IMG/VR virus record: IMGVR_UViG_3300036832_000975
Span: 1 to 64,000 of that record
Length of the DNA: 64,000 bases
Direction: 5' to 3' (one strand)
Source: a virus
Position numbers and translations under genes: made by a program
The notes under the pieces: model-generated
Told to the model about the DNA's origin: nothing
Seen by the model: only the letters and a program-made list of their open reading frames with translations
Database searches by the model: none
In this document: piece after piece, positions 56,556-64,000 of the stretch
Layout: each line of letters opens with the position of its first letter
Numbering within the stretch: the first letter of the stretch is position 1

Positions 56556-57542
56556 ATGGCAAAAGCCGCGCGTGTCGCTGCAGCTCCCACTGCCGAGCCA
56601 CCGGCGCCAGCTCCCGCCCCTGCGCCTCCGCCTGAACCTTCGGTGCCAGACCAGTTCGATGCGGCATTTGCTGAGGCCGTGACTGCTGATATTGCAACGG
56701 AATCACCGCCGTCTGCGCCGGTCGCGGCCGCTTCTCCTCCACCCAAGAAGCCAACCCCAGTGCCAGAGGCGCCCAAGCCGGATGAGCTTCCGACAGGGAA
56801 GCCGGCAGCGATTCCGGAATCGCCGACGCCTGCTGAGCCACAGGAGCAGCCACATCCGGGACCTCGGGAGCAGCCGCAGCCGCAACCGCAAAATCTGCCG
56901 CCACAACCCCCGCCGGAGCCGCAGCCTCCGCCGCAGCCACAACCCCCGCCGCAACCGCAGGCCCAAGAGCCTCCACTGTTCAACGCCGAGGAAGTGAGTC
57001 AGCTGCAGGCATTTTATACTGATTGGCCTGATGTCGCCCGAGCTACCGAGACGATGATCCGGGGGATCATGACTCAGACTGCGCGACGTATGTACCAGGA
57101 TATGGCGACGTCATTGGCGCCCTACCTGCAGACCATCGACACCCTGGCGGACCGGTCGCAGCTGTCCGAGCTGCAGAACCAGGTTACTGACTACGATACT
57201 GTCGCAACTCAGCTGAACTCCTGGGCGTCTCGTCAACCTACGTATTTGCGCTCAGCTTATGAGCATGTTATCAAATCTGGAACGGCGGCCGAGGTTGTTG
57301 ACTTGATCAATCGGTACAAAGCAGACACTCAGATACAGTCTACGCAACCCGCCGCGTCTGCGGCGGCTCCGGCGCCAGTGGTTACTCTGGCCCCCGCTCC
57401 GTCATCGGCGCCGGCACCCGTAAATCCCGCCTTGGCGCAGGCTGCGGCGCGGCTCGCGCCCGTGAGCACCAAGCGGACCAATGTCGTAGCTCCGCCTACC
57501 GATTTTGATTCGGCGTTCGCCGAGTTCGCTCGTGCGAGCTAG
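56556..57542 (+). CDS. Putative scaffolding protein
   Basis: A 328-residue protein between portal and capsid genes, the usual site of the scaffold. Residues 1-145 are Pro/Ala/Gln-rich and disordered (PPPEPQPPPQPQPPPQPQ). Residues about 150-250 are helical (EEVSQLQAFYTDWPDVARAT, SQLSELQNQVTDYDTVATQL). The C-terminus is again Ala/Pro-rich and ends in FDSAFAEFARAS, near-repeating an internal FDAAFAEAVTA. It would assemble the prohead and leave it. AGGAG precedes the ATG. Confidence 0.7.
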   Translation: MAKAARVAAAPTAEPPAPAPAPAPPPEPSVPDQFDAAFAEAVTADIATESPPSAPVAAASPPPKKPTPVPEAPKPDELPTGKPAAIPESPTPAEPQEQPHPGPREQPQPQPQNLPPQPPPEPQPPPQPQPPPQPQAQEPPLFNAEEVSQLQAFYTDWPDVARATETMIRGIMTQTARRMYQDMATSLAPYLQTIDTLADRSQLSELQNQVTDYDTVATQLNSWASRQPTYLRSAYEHVIKSGTAAEVVDLINRYKADTQIQSTQPAASAAAPAPVVTLAPAPSSAPAPVNPALAQAAARLAPVSTKRTNVVAPPTDFDSAFAEFARAS

Positions 57543-57550
57543 ATAAAATC

Positions 57551-57584
57551 GGGCCGAGCGGCGTTGCCCACGCCGGATCGGCCC
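57551..57584 (+). terminator. Strong stem-loop between scaffold and capsid genes
   Basis: GGGCCGA pairs with TCGGCCC, with an inner CGGCGT/ACGCCG stem. No T tract follows, so partial termination or RNase processing is more likely; this may uncouple high capsid expression from the scaffold. Confidence 0.55.
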
Positions 57585-57614
57585 TGACCACAACCGAGAA
57601 TCGGGACCTCGATT

Positions 57615-57689
57615 ATGGCTTTGGACAGGGTAACGCTTGACCAAAGGACGTTGCAAGAGTGGCTGCTGCGCAACCTAAAGGGGAGTTAA
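57615..57689 (+). CDS. 24-codon leader ORF before the capsid gene, uncertain
   Basis: MALDRVTLDQRTLQEWLLRN then LKGS and stop, ending 3 bases before the capsid ATG. Its last codons contain the capsid ribosome binding site (AAAGGGGAG). It could be a translated leader. No binding site of its own is clear. Confidence 0.3.
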   Translation: MALDRVTLDQRTLQEWLLRNLKGS

Positions 57690-57692
57690 GTT

Positions 57693-58760
57693 ATGGTTGC
57701 AATTACGAGTTATGGCGATATATCTCCGGCCGTTGCAGCCTATTCTGTGGTCCGCATGTTGAAAAGGGCCATGCCATATTTGCATATCGAGAAATTTGGA
57801 CAAACGTATCCTTTACCTACGAATTCAACTCAAACTGCAAAATTTCGTAGGTATTTTTTACAAGGCACGACTGGTGCGGCCGGTCCGAACGCTGGAGGCA
57901 CCAACGGCGCTGGGCAACCGTTCTACATCCCGCTAGCGCTGACACCCCTGGTGGAGGGTGTGACACCCTCGGGGTCCATGCTGGCGAATCAGGATTACAC
58001 GGTTCAATTATACCAATACGGCGATTACATCACCATCACTGACGTCATCGAGGACACCCACACCGACCCGGTGCTGCAGCAGTCCACGGATATCCTGGGT
58101 GAGCAGGCGGCCGTAACGGTAGAAACTCTACGGTTTAATGTACTTAAAGCGGGCACCAACGTCTGGTACCAGAACCTGGTTGCGGGGCGCGCGAACGTTG
58201 CCGGTGTCCTTAGCCTGACCGACCAACGTCGGGTAACGACCGGGCTCAACCGGCAGAACTCTAAAAAGATTTCTCAGGTCGTGGCGTCCAACCCTGACTT
58301 CCAGACCAAGTCGGTAGAAGCCGCGTACTTTGCTCTCGTTCATCCCGATCTAGAGACCGACATTCGCAACATGACCGGTTTTGTGCCGGTGGCGAGCTAC
58401 GGGCCACATACTTCGCCGTTTGAAGGTGAAATTGGCGCAGTCGAGCAGTGCCGGTACCTGAGTTCGACGGTGATCGCGCCGTTCCCAAACGCGGGTGCTG
58501 CGACCAGCGGCGCGACGACGTACCGGTCGACCGGTGGCGTCAACTGGGATGTGTACCCTGTTCTGTATTTCGGCCGTGATGCTTTTGGCCTGGTGCCGCT
58601 CAAGGGCAAGTCTTCCATGACTCCGATGGTGGTCAATCCCAAGCCGGCGCCGGGCGATCCGCTGGGTCAGCGCGGGACCTGTGGCTGGAAACTCTATACC
58701 GGTACTGTGATTCTGCAAGATGCGTTCATGGCTCGTCTGGAGGTCACCGCTACGGCGTAA
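57693..58760 (+). CDS. Major capsid protein, N4-gp56-like
   Basis: A 355-residue protein. The block QLYQYGDYITITDVIEDTHT DPVL (split here) and LGEQAAVTVETLRFNVLKAG resemble the N4-gp56 family of HK97-fold capsid proteins, as does VAGRANVAGV. A very strong AAAGGGGAG site precedes the ATG, as expected for the most abundant protein. It follows the scaffold gene and precedes an Ig-like protein. Confidence 0.85.
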   Translation: MVAITSYGDISPAVAAYSVVRMLKRAMPYLHIEKFGQTYPLPTNSTQTAKFRRYFLQGTTGAAGPNAGGTNGAGQPFYIPLALTPLVEGVTPSGSMLANQDYTVQLYQYGDYITITDVIEDTHTDPVLQQSTDILGEQAAVTVETLRFNVLKAGTNVWYQNLVAGRANVAGVLSLTDQRRVTTGLNRQNSKKISQVVASNPDFQTKSVEAAYFALVHPDLETDIRNMTGFVPVASYGPHTSPFEGEIGAVEQCRYLSSTVIAPFPNAGAATSGATTYRSTGGVNWDVYPVLYFGRDAFGLVPLKGKSSMTPMVVNPKPAPGDPLGQRGTCGWKLYTGTVILQDAFMARLEVTATA

Positions 58761-58791
58761 TTCTCGTTCGATTGAATAGAGGAGGCTTCAA

Positions 58792-59436
58792 GTGGCCAAT
58801 CAGCATCCTGCACAACCCGCGCACCCGGGACAGCCTGCACAACCTGCACATCCCAAGTCCGAGCAACAGAGGGCTGATCCTGCAAACGCGCAGTATATGA
58901 TCAGCATTACACCTGAGCAGTACGAGAGTCAGCTCAAGCAAGCACAAGTGTCCAAAGACGTGGCCCCTCGTCAGCAAATGGAGTTGGGTGGAGAAGGGAC
59001 TGTCAAAGCGCAATTCAAGGATGCGTTCGGCGGCGATGTGAAACCAACAACTGCCGAGTGGTCTGCGACTGGTCCCGTGACGGTGACGGCGGACGAGAAA
59101 GACCCGACTAACGCCAAGATATTTGCGTACGGGACTGGGCTCGCATCTATCAAGGTAGACGCGCATAGTGACGCTGGTTCGACGCAGACGTCTATTGAGG
59201 TGATGGTGATCGCGAAGGGTGCGCCAGCCGAGGGCAAGATCGAGCTTTCGGTTCGGCCTGCGACAGACGAAGGTAAACGTAGGGCGGCCCCATCTGGACA
59301 GATTTTACCTGTGCCTGCGCCGGCTCCACCGCTTCCGCATGCGCAGACCGTTCCACCGGCACAGACCTTGTCTCAGCCTTCGCCGCAGCCGCAGCCACGG
59401 GACGAGGACAAGGCGAAATCGGCACAGCACTCGTAA
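58792..59436 (+). CDS. Ig-like (BIG2-type) head decoration protein
   Basis: A 214-residue protein starting at GTG after GGAGG. N-terminal 35 residues are Ala/Pro/Gln/His repeats (HPAQPAHPGQPAQPAHP). Residues about 60-150 show an Ig-like fold pattern (VKAQFKDAFGGDVKPTTAEW SATGPVTVTA, split) with TSIEVMVIAKG, as in bacterial Ig-like domains on phage heads. A Pro/Gln-rich tail follows. It would decorate the capsid and bind surfaces weakly. Confidence 0.65.
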   Translation: MANQHPAQPAHPGQPAQPAHPKSEQQRADPANAQYMISITPEQYESQLKQAQVSKDVAPRQQMELGGEGTVKAQFKDAFGGDVKPTTAEWSATGPVTVTADEKDPTNAKIFAYGTGLASIKVDAHSDAGSTQTSIEVMVIAKGAPAEGKIELSVRPATDEGKRRAAPSGQILPVPAPAPPLPHAQTVPPAQTLSQPSPQPQPRDEDKAKSAQHS

Positions 59437-59496
59437 TAGGCTATCCGCGATGGGAAGAGAGTTTATACTCTCGTTAACCCATAAGGAGAGAATCAG

Positions 59497-59898
59497 ATGC
59501 CGACACAAGTAGTTGACACTTCACTGCATCTTGCTGCGTTTCCATCGGGCTACACTGGGCCTGGTAATCTGATTGGCAACTGTGTGAACTCTGGTGGTGA
59601 GGCGTGCGACGTTTATGGGTTTTTTACTTCGTCTACTGGTAACGCGGTGCAGATCAACGTCGGTTTCCAGGCGCTGCAGGTCGATATCATGGACGTTACT
59701 GGTGCACTGATGTGGCATTGGCAATGGGGTATGCCGGCTAGCAATAGCGTCAAGGTGACATTGGGGACGATTGCTGGTGTGCTCGATACCACAAGCGCCA
59801 TTACGGTGGTCACTGACCTGGCCGGTAATTCTATAGTGACTTTGTCAACCGGGTTGTGCGGTAACGCCAAGAATATCTGCTACCACATTATGGGGTGA
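59497..59898 (+). CDS. Small head/tail protein, unknown function
   Basis: A 133-residue beta-rich protein (VYGFFTSSTGNAVQINVGFQ, LDTTSAITVVTDLAGNSIVT) with AAGGAGAG before its ATG. No family recognised. A short stem-loop (GAGAGT/ACTCTC, 59456-59471) lies in the 60-base gap before it. Structural role inferred from position. Confidence 0.6.
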   Translation: MPTQVVDTSLHLAAFPSGYTGPGNLIGNCVNSGGEACDVYGFFTSSTGNAVQINVGFQALQVDIMDVTGALMWHWQWGMPASNSVKVTLGTIAGVLDTTSAITVVTDLAGNSIVTLSTGLCGNAKNICYHIMG

Positions 59899-59901
59899 TT
59901 T

Positions 59902-60339
59902 ATGGCTATTGCTGGCACGACCGAGACTGCAATTTTACAGCTGATCTACAATGCCATCGCATGGGCGAACTATGCGGACAATGCTGCGGGTACGCCGCAG
60001 ACGAACATTTCGATCGCGCTGCACACGGCCGATCCGGGAACGGGTGGCACGCAGTCAACTAGCGAAGTTGCTTATACGAGCTACGCACGCGCGAGTGTGG
60101 CGCGCACGACCGGTGGGTGGACGGTAACGGGTGTTGGCCCAGCCAGTTGCTCACCGACTTCCAATATTACATTCCCGGCCGGTACTGGTGGCGCGGGGAC
60201 ATGTACTAACTTCAGCACAGGTAAGACAGGCGGCGGTGCGGCACCGATTCTATGGTCTGGGACGGTTACGCCGAACATTGTTTCGGGGGCGGGTGTGACT
60301 CCTGTTTTGACCACGGCGACCACTATCACACTGAGCTAA
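59902..60339 (+). CDS. Tail fibre-like protein, paralogue of the protein at 12395
   Basis: A 145-residue protein with ANYADNAAGTPQTNISIALH and TADPGTGGTQSTSE, then ARASVARTTGGW. These line up with the protein at 12395-12829 throughout. Starts after GGGGTGATTT. Minor virion protein inferred; duplication implies two related positions or alternative roles. Confidence 0.65.
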   Translation: MAIAGTTETAILQLIYNAIAWANYADNAAGTPQTNISIALHTADPGTGGTQSTSEVAYTSYARASVARTTGGWTVTGVGPASCSPTSNITFPAGTGGAGTCTNFSTGKTGGGAAPILWSGTVTPNIVSGAGVTPVLTTATTITLS

Positions 60340-60357
60340 CCATGACCTGTTGTACAC

Positions 60358-60795
60358 ATGAACCATGCGGATGCATTTCGGCGATGTCTGATTGATCTCG
60401 ACGTCGTTGGGGTATGCGATCTATGGTTTCATGCTGCACCGTATTTGCCACAACCGAAGAATAATGACGAAGCGCTGGTGACGCTGCACTATGCGCGTAC
60501 ACAGGCTGGTTCAATCCCCGTAAGGCTGCGTTGCTACTCACATGCTTGGCTGTGCGAGCGTGGGCTTCCATCTGGGTTGCCTGATTGGTTGAAGCCGAAA
60601 GCAGCGCGGCTCTATCCGCACGAAGTCAAGGCGGTAGGTATTGCGGTCAAACCGCTTTCAGCAGCAAGTAAACCTCTGGCGCGTGCGATCGAGAAGGTGA
60701 TGTCGAACGCAGTGCTCGAATGTTACGCTGATGGGGTTACTGATCCCGATATAATCAAGGTTCGGATGAACGCGGCGCGACATACTATCAAATGA
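60358..60795 (+). CDS. Conserved-type phage protein, unknown function
   Basis: A 145-residue protein: ALVTLHYARTQAGSIPVRLR, YSHAWLCERGLPSGLPDWLK and AVGIAVKPLSAASKPLARAI. This pattern is familiar from hypothetical proteins near head-tail genes of other phages. Mostly helical, basic. Start has no clear binding site. Function unknown. Confidence 0.65.
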   Translation: MNHADAFRRCLIDLDVVGVCDLWFHAAPYLPQPKNNDEALVTLHYARTQAGSIPVRLRCYSHAWLCERGLPSGLPDWLKPKAARLYPHEVKAVGIAVKPLSAASKPLARAIEKVMSNAVLECYADGVTDPDIIKVRMNAARHTIK

Positions 60796-60819
60796 GTAGA
60801 ACGAAGGGCGGAGATACGG

Positions 60820-63800
60820 ATGACTGCGTCGATCAAACACACATTCGCCAGCTCTCATGGTGAAGACCCGGACCCAACATTGGTTGCCGCTAATGCATGG
60901 AATACCGACCATACGATCACCCTGAGCGCACCGGGATTGCTCGGCCGCACGCCGGAGGGCACCACGACGGATGTGATTGTGGTCGGGACTGGTTTGTCGC
61001 TGGCTGGAAACGTGCTTACGAATACCGTGGCTGTCGGCCCTACCGGGCCCGCAGGTCCTGCGGGCCCAGCTAGTACGGTTCCTGGTCCGACTGGTCCTAT
61101 AGGTCCCACGGGCCCGACTGGCCCTACGGGCCCGACTGGTCCGGCCAGTACGGTTCCTGGTCCTACGGGTCCCGCAGGCAGCGTCATACAAAGTGGTTCA
61201 GTCACGGCTGGACATATTGCAACCTGGGTTGGAACAAACGTCATTCAGGATGGTGGTCCGGTTCCCAGTGGTGGCGGTACTGGATTGTCGAATGTGTTCG
61301 CCACCATCGCATCATTGCATGGCGCCACGGTTTCGACTGGCGTTCCAGCTGTGTTTACGCAAGGTCGTATCAGCCCTGGCGACGGCGGTGATGCGACGTA
61401 CCTATTGGCCCCGGTTCAATCTGCGGCGCCCAACCGGGAGCAATCGGCGGACGGGCAGTACTGGGAGTACAAGCCGGGCCCTGCCGGCATATGCCCGAAT
61501 GCCTTCGGTGCAGTTGGGGACGGTGTTGCGCTGAACGATACGCCATGGAATAATTTTCTCGCATCATTGAAGCTGTACGGCCGCACTCAGCCACTGGCGA
61601 CGGTTACAATAGCGCCGTTGAGTGGCGCCGGAACGGCTGCCGTGATCTCATGGCCGGCACACGGACGACGCCTCAACGACGCCATATTCTTCTCCACGAC
61701 GGGGACACTCCCGACTGGGCTTACTCCAGGCGTTGCATATTACGTCATTACGCCGGGCTTTCTGGCTGATAGTTTTCGCGTGGCGACTTCGAATAACTAT
61801 GACCAGGCGCATGGTGAGGGGGCGGCTGTAACCATAACCGGAACCGGAACCGGAACTCATTCGGCGGCGGTCGGCGGAGAACGGCCGATGCAAATATACA
61901 TTTCTCCCGGTCATTATCTGTTCTCCAACAGTAATCCGAGCCTATCTGGGGGCAATCAGAAGAGTTGCATCGTATCGGCCTATGGCGCATCCATGATTCA
62001 TGTAAGCGCTGGGCAAGGCTTGATAGGACAAGATCAGACTTTCAATTTTAATTCATGGTCATATATTCAATCTGCATTCCAAGGGCAGAGTTTCGTAGTC
62101 GTGGATGTTGTTGCGCATGCGTCGAGGTTTTTTGTTGGACAATGGATTTTTGTTGGCGGGCTTGATCTGCAAAACGCATTTGGAAGTCAGAACTGGCCAC
62201 CAAACTGTCAATATAACCAACATCTAAAAATAACCGCCATAAATACATCTACTGGCCGCATCGACCTGAACGGTCAATTGTGGAGTGATTTGTTCTCTAC
62301 TTGGCCTAAAATGAATGATGGCACTGCTGTAGGAGTTCCTATCGGCTCCGGCGCTGCTTTCATCATCGGGATGGGAACGACTTGGGACAATGAGACGGAG
62401 GTGCGTGGGCTCACCATCACGGGCCCAGGTCCAGATATCGGTCTAGCCAGGGAGCTAAGACTGACGGATGTGCATCATAATGGCGCGCAATCCTTCAATT
62501 GTGGATCATCAAAACGGTGGATCAATACACGATGTCGGTTTGGTAATCGCAATCCCGCAGCTCTGCAGGGGATGGAAATCGATAAATTAATGGAGTATGT
62601 CGAATTTAATGAATGCACAGCCGATGCTATAAATTTTGTCGCCCCTGGCGGATACATGGCTGTGATAGATCGATGTGATATCCTTACTTTATCTAGCACG
62701 GCCAGGAATATGAAAGTGTCAAATTCGATTATTCAGGAGTTTGATTATGGGCAATTTTTTGGCGCCAATGAAAGTCTAATTCTTGAAAACAACAAGATAA
62801 GTAAGTTCGTGCGCACTACCCGTCTTGACGATCCGCTGGCGAGTAGCGCTGTAGCAAACATGGTTGAAAATTGGACGTTCTCCGGCGGCACGCTCAAGCA
62901 ACCGATTGCCACGACGAATGCAAATTGGTGGGCTGTCCCTGGTCGGAAAATGTTCGTCAATGATATGGCAGGCATCTATGACAATATGGGCTCGCCATTC
63001 ACGGTCAGAAATGTCTTCGTGGATGGATCGGGCAATTTCAGTATCGAGACCGATCTGGCGGCATTGCCTGTTGGCAATAGCACAAAGAATACTGCTGTGT
63101 CATTCACGGGAAGCAATGTCAACTGGACGGCACATGGCCTGCCGGCCAATACGCCGGTTGCCTTCTTGCCGGGAACTGGGACGTTGCCGTCCCCGCTATC
63201 GCCAGGGCAGGTTGTCTTTGTCCTTGCTGCGCCCCCGACCAATACATTTCAGGTCGCAACGACAGTTGGCGGCGTAGCGCTTACGTTCTCTGGGGGCACG
63301 GGCCCGAATACGGGCGTCTCCAATCCATTGCATTTCCAGCCCCATCCTTGCGTCAAGCTGACGGCTAGGGCGAACAGGGGCGATCCTCACTTGATGGACC
63401 TGAACGGCGCGGACAACGAGCCTATTTTTGGTCGTTCTCATCGTTCATTCGGCGGTTACACGACGGACAGCGTCAGTTTTTATACTGACCCTGTCATGTG
63501 GGGGCTGGTCAATCAAATCATCATCAATATTACACGACCAAGCAGCTTTGCTGGCGACAAGGTAGCGATATCCGGTACAGGTTTTAATAATCTGACGCCA
63601 ACGGCTTATTCAGAAACAATTGATCTCACCGTTGGTCCTCGTGTAATCACAATCACGCCGTCGGGGTTTACTATCGTCCCATCAAGCTCAACAGGCCCCA
63701 ACGACATTCTGGCCGCTCTTAATCTATGGTTAGGGGGCCAAACCAACATTCGTCCAGCCACGGCCAATGGTGGAGCTATAAATCAGAACGCTGTCTTTAC

Positions 63801-63918
63801 GGTTACAATGACGACTGATCAAGGTATCACTCGCAATGACTTGACTTCGTGGCACGGACCGAATGACTCGCATATCGGTTTGTGGGCAGATACGACGGTA
63901 ATTGGGAACCTGAACTGA
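60820..63918 (+). CDS. Tailspike with collagen-like segment and pectate-lyase-like beta-helix
   Basis: A 1032-residue protein after GGCGGAGAT. Residues about 65-125 are collagen-like (GPTGPTGPTGPTGPAST). CPNAFGAVGDGVALNDTPWN (about 225-245) is the classic 'fGAkGDG.tDdT' opening of pectate-lyase-type beta-helix spikes. Residues about 285-330 and 755-800 contain a repeated 'WPAHGRRLND / WTAHGLPANTPV ... LPSPLSPG' module. Spike proteins of this type often degrade host polysaccharides; catalytic residues cannot be assigned. The central DNA is AT-richer than both ends. Confidence 0.75.
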   Translation: MTASIKHTFASSHGEDPDPTLVAANAWNTDHTITLSAPGLLGRTPEGTTTDVIVVGTGLSLAGNVLTNTVAVGPTGPAGPAGPASTVPGPTGPIGPTGPTGPTGPTGPASTVPGPTGPAGSVIQSGSVTAGHIATWVGTNVIQDGGPVPSGGGTGLSNVFATIASLHGATVSTGVPAVFTQGRISPGDGGDATYLLAPVQSAAPNREQSADGQYWEYKPGPAGICPNAFGAVGDGVALNDTPWNNFLASLKLYGRTQPLATVTIAPLSGAGTAAVISWPAHGRRLNDAIFFSTTGTLPTGLTPGVAYYVITPGFLADSFRVATSNNYDQAHGEGAAVTITGTGTGTHSAAVGGERPMQIYISPGHYLFSNSNPSLSGGNQKSCIVSAYGASMIHVSAGQGLIGQDQTFNFNSWSYIQSAFQGQSFVVVDVVAHASRFFVGQWIFVGGLDLQNAFGSQNWPPNCQYNQHLKITAINTSTGRIDLNGQLWSDLFSTWPKMNDGTAVGVPIGSGAAFIIGMGTTWDNETEVRGLTITGPGPDIGLARELRLTDVHHNGAQSFNCGSSKRWINTRCRFGNRNPAALQGMEIDKLMEYVEFNECTADAINFVAPGGYMAVIDRCDILTLSSTARNMKVSNSIIQEFDYGQFFGANESLILENNKISKFVRTTRLDDPLASSAVANMVENWTFSGGTLKQPIATTNANWWAVPGRKMFVNDMAGIYDNMGSPFTVRNVFVDGSGNFSIETDLAALPVGNSTKNTAVSFTGSNVNWTAHGLPANTPVAFLPGTGTLPSPLSPGQVVFVLAAPPTNTFQVATTVGGVALTFSGGTGPNTGVSNPLHFQPHPCVKLTARANRGDPHLMDLNGADNEPIFGRSHRSFGGYTTDSVSFYTDPVMWGLVNQIIINITRPSSFAGDKVAISGTGFNNLTPTAYSETIDLTVGPRVITITPSGFTIVPSSSTGPNDILAALNLWLGGQTNIRPATANGGAINQNAVFTVTMTTDQGITRNDLTSWHGPNDSHIGLWADTTVIGNLN

Positions 63919-63978
63919 TGGTATAGATTCGAGAAGACAGATACGAAATTCATGACTGCAGAAGGTGGCGTGACGTAA

Positions 63979-64000
63979 ATGACCGGGCCCGTATTCTCGT
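63979..64000 (+). CDS. Possible gene start cut by the right edge
   Basis: ATG ACC GGG CCC GTA TTC TCG follows AAGGTGG and runs off the window. Only seven codons are visible, so this is a weak call. The 60 bases between the tailspike stop and this ATG show nothing else. Confidence 0.3.

Noticed and set aside
56447-56983. Minus-strand Gly-rich frame over the scaffold gene
   Set aside because: Shadow of the CCG/CAG-rich Pro/Gln region of the scaffold; no start signal.

Overview
This window is most of the genome of a tailed double-stranded DNA bacteriophage. It is moderately GC-rich, densely packed and has no host-like genes. The terminase, a portal of about 840 residues, an N4-gp56-like HK97-fold capsid protein, a 2103-residue virion 'polyvalent' protein and several fibres point to a short-tailed (podovirus-like) virion, but no single gene proves that. 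I recognise no integrase, excisionase or CI-type repressor and no tRNA gene, so a lytic life style is likely. The host cannot be fixed from the sequence; a proteobacterium is a guess from composition and gene style. Gene 1 is cut by the left edge and a gene appears to start at the right edge, so the window is not closed, although the late operon probably continues from the right end into the left end.

Layout. (A) 1-22969, plus strand: late genes for neck/tail, the giant virion protein, a virion-type peptidoglycan hydrolase, fibres and spikes, a long coiled-coil protein with an Asn-rich tail and a tape-measure-like protein. One antisense baseplate-like gene (11409-11801) lies inside. (B) 22966-48265, minus strand: early/replication genes. 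From promoter-proximal to distal these are small unknown proteins, a membrane protein, an amidase endolysin with a probable Acb2/Tad1-like anti-CBASS protein beside it, a MoxR ATPase / VWA-metallopeptidase / DUF3150 cassette, a family A DNA polymerase, a DEDD exonuclease, a Cas4-like nuclease, a VRR-NUC nuclease, an intein-containing SNF2-like helicase, an SSB-like protein and a primase-helicase. (C) 48266-48694: an AT-rich divergent region with direct repeats and a promoter. (D) 48695-64000, plus strand: head genes (small terminase candidate, collagen-like fibre, small membrane and zinc proteins, large terminase, portal, scaffold, capsid, Ig-like protein, tailspike).

Working together: early transcription probably starts at sigma70-like promoters near 48.3 kb and 41.0 kb and runs leftward. 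A repeated 21-bp palindrome (arms GGTGTTACA and TGTAACACC) lies at many early gene junctions and is the best candidate for a phage-wide regulatory site. The replication enzymes form one near-continuous operon; two of its proteins, the SSB-like protein and an unknown protein, share the acidic C-terminal tip DWDDD and may dock on the same partner.

The most unusual feature is in the helicase gene. A 252-residue intein interrupts the conserved KLRQIC-CGS block, and an HNH homing-endonuclease-like protein is encoded inside the intein in a different reading frame of the same strand, where an in-frame endonuclease domain would normally sit. An AP2-like fragment lies just past the helicase stop. Other points of interest are a 96-bp inverted duplication of a mini-gene near 46 kb, twin double-hairpin elements near 47.2 and 48.0 kb, a frameshifted zinc-knuckle gene, and many tiny genes under 60 codons supported by strong ribosome binding sites.
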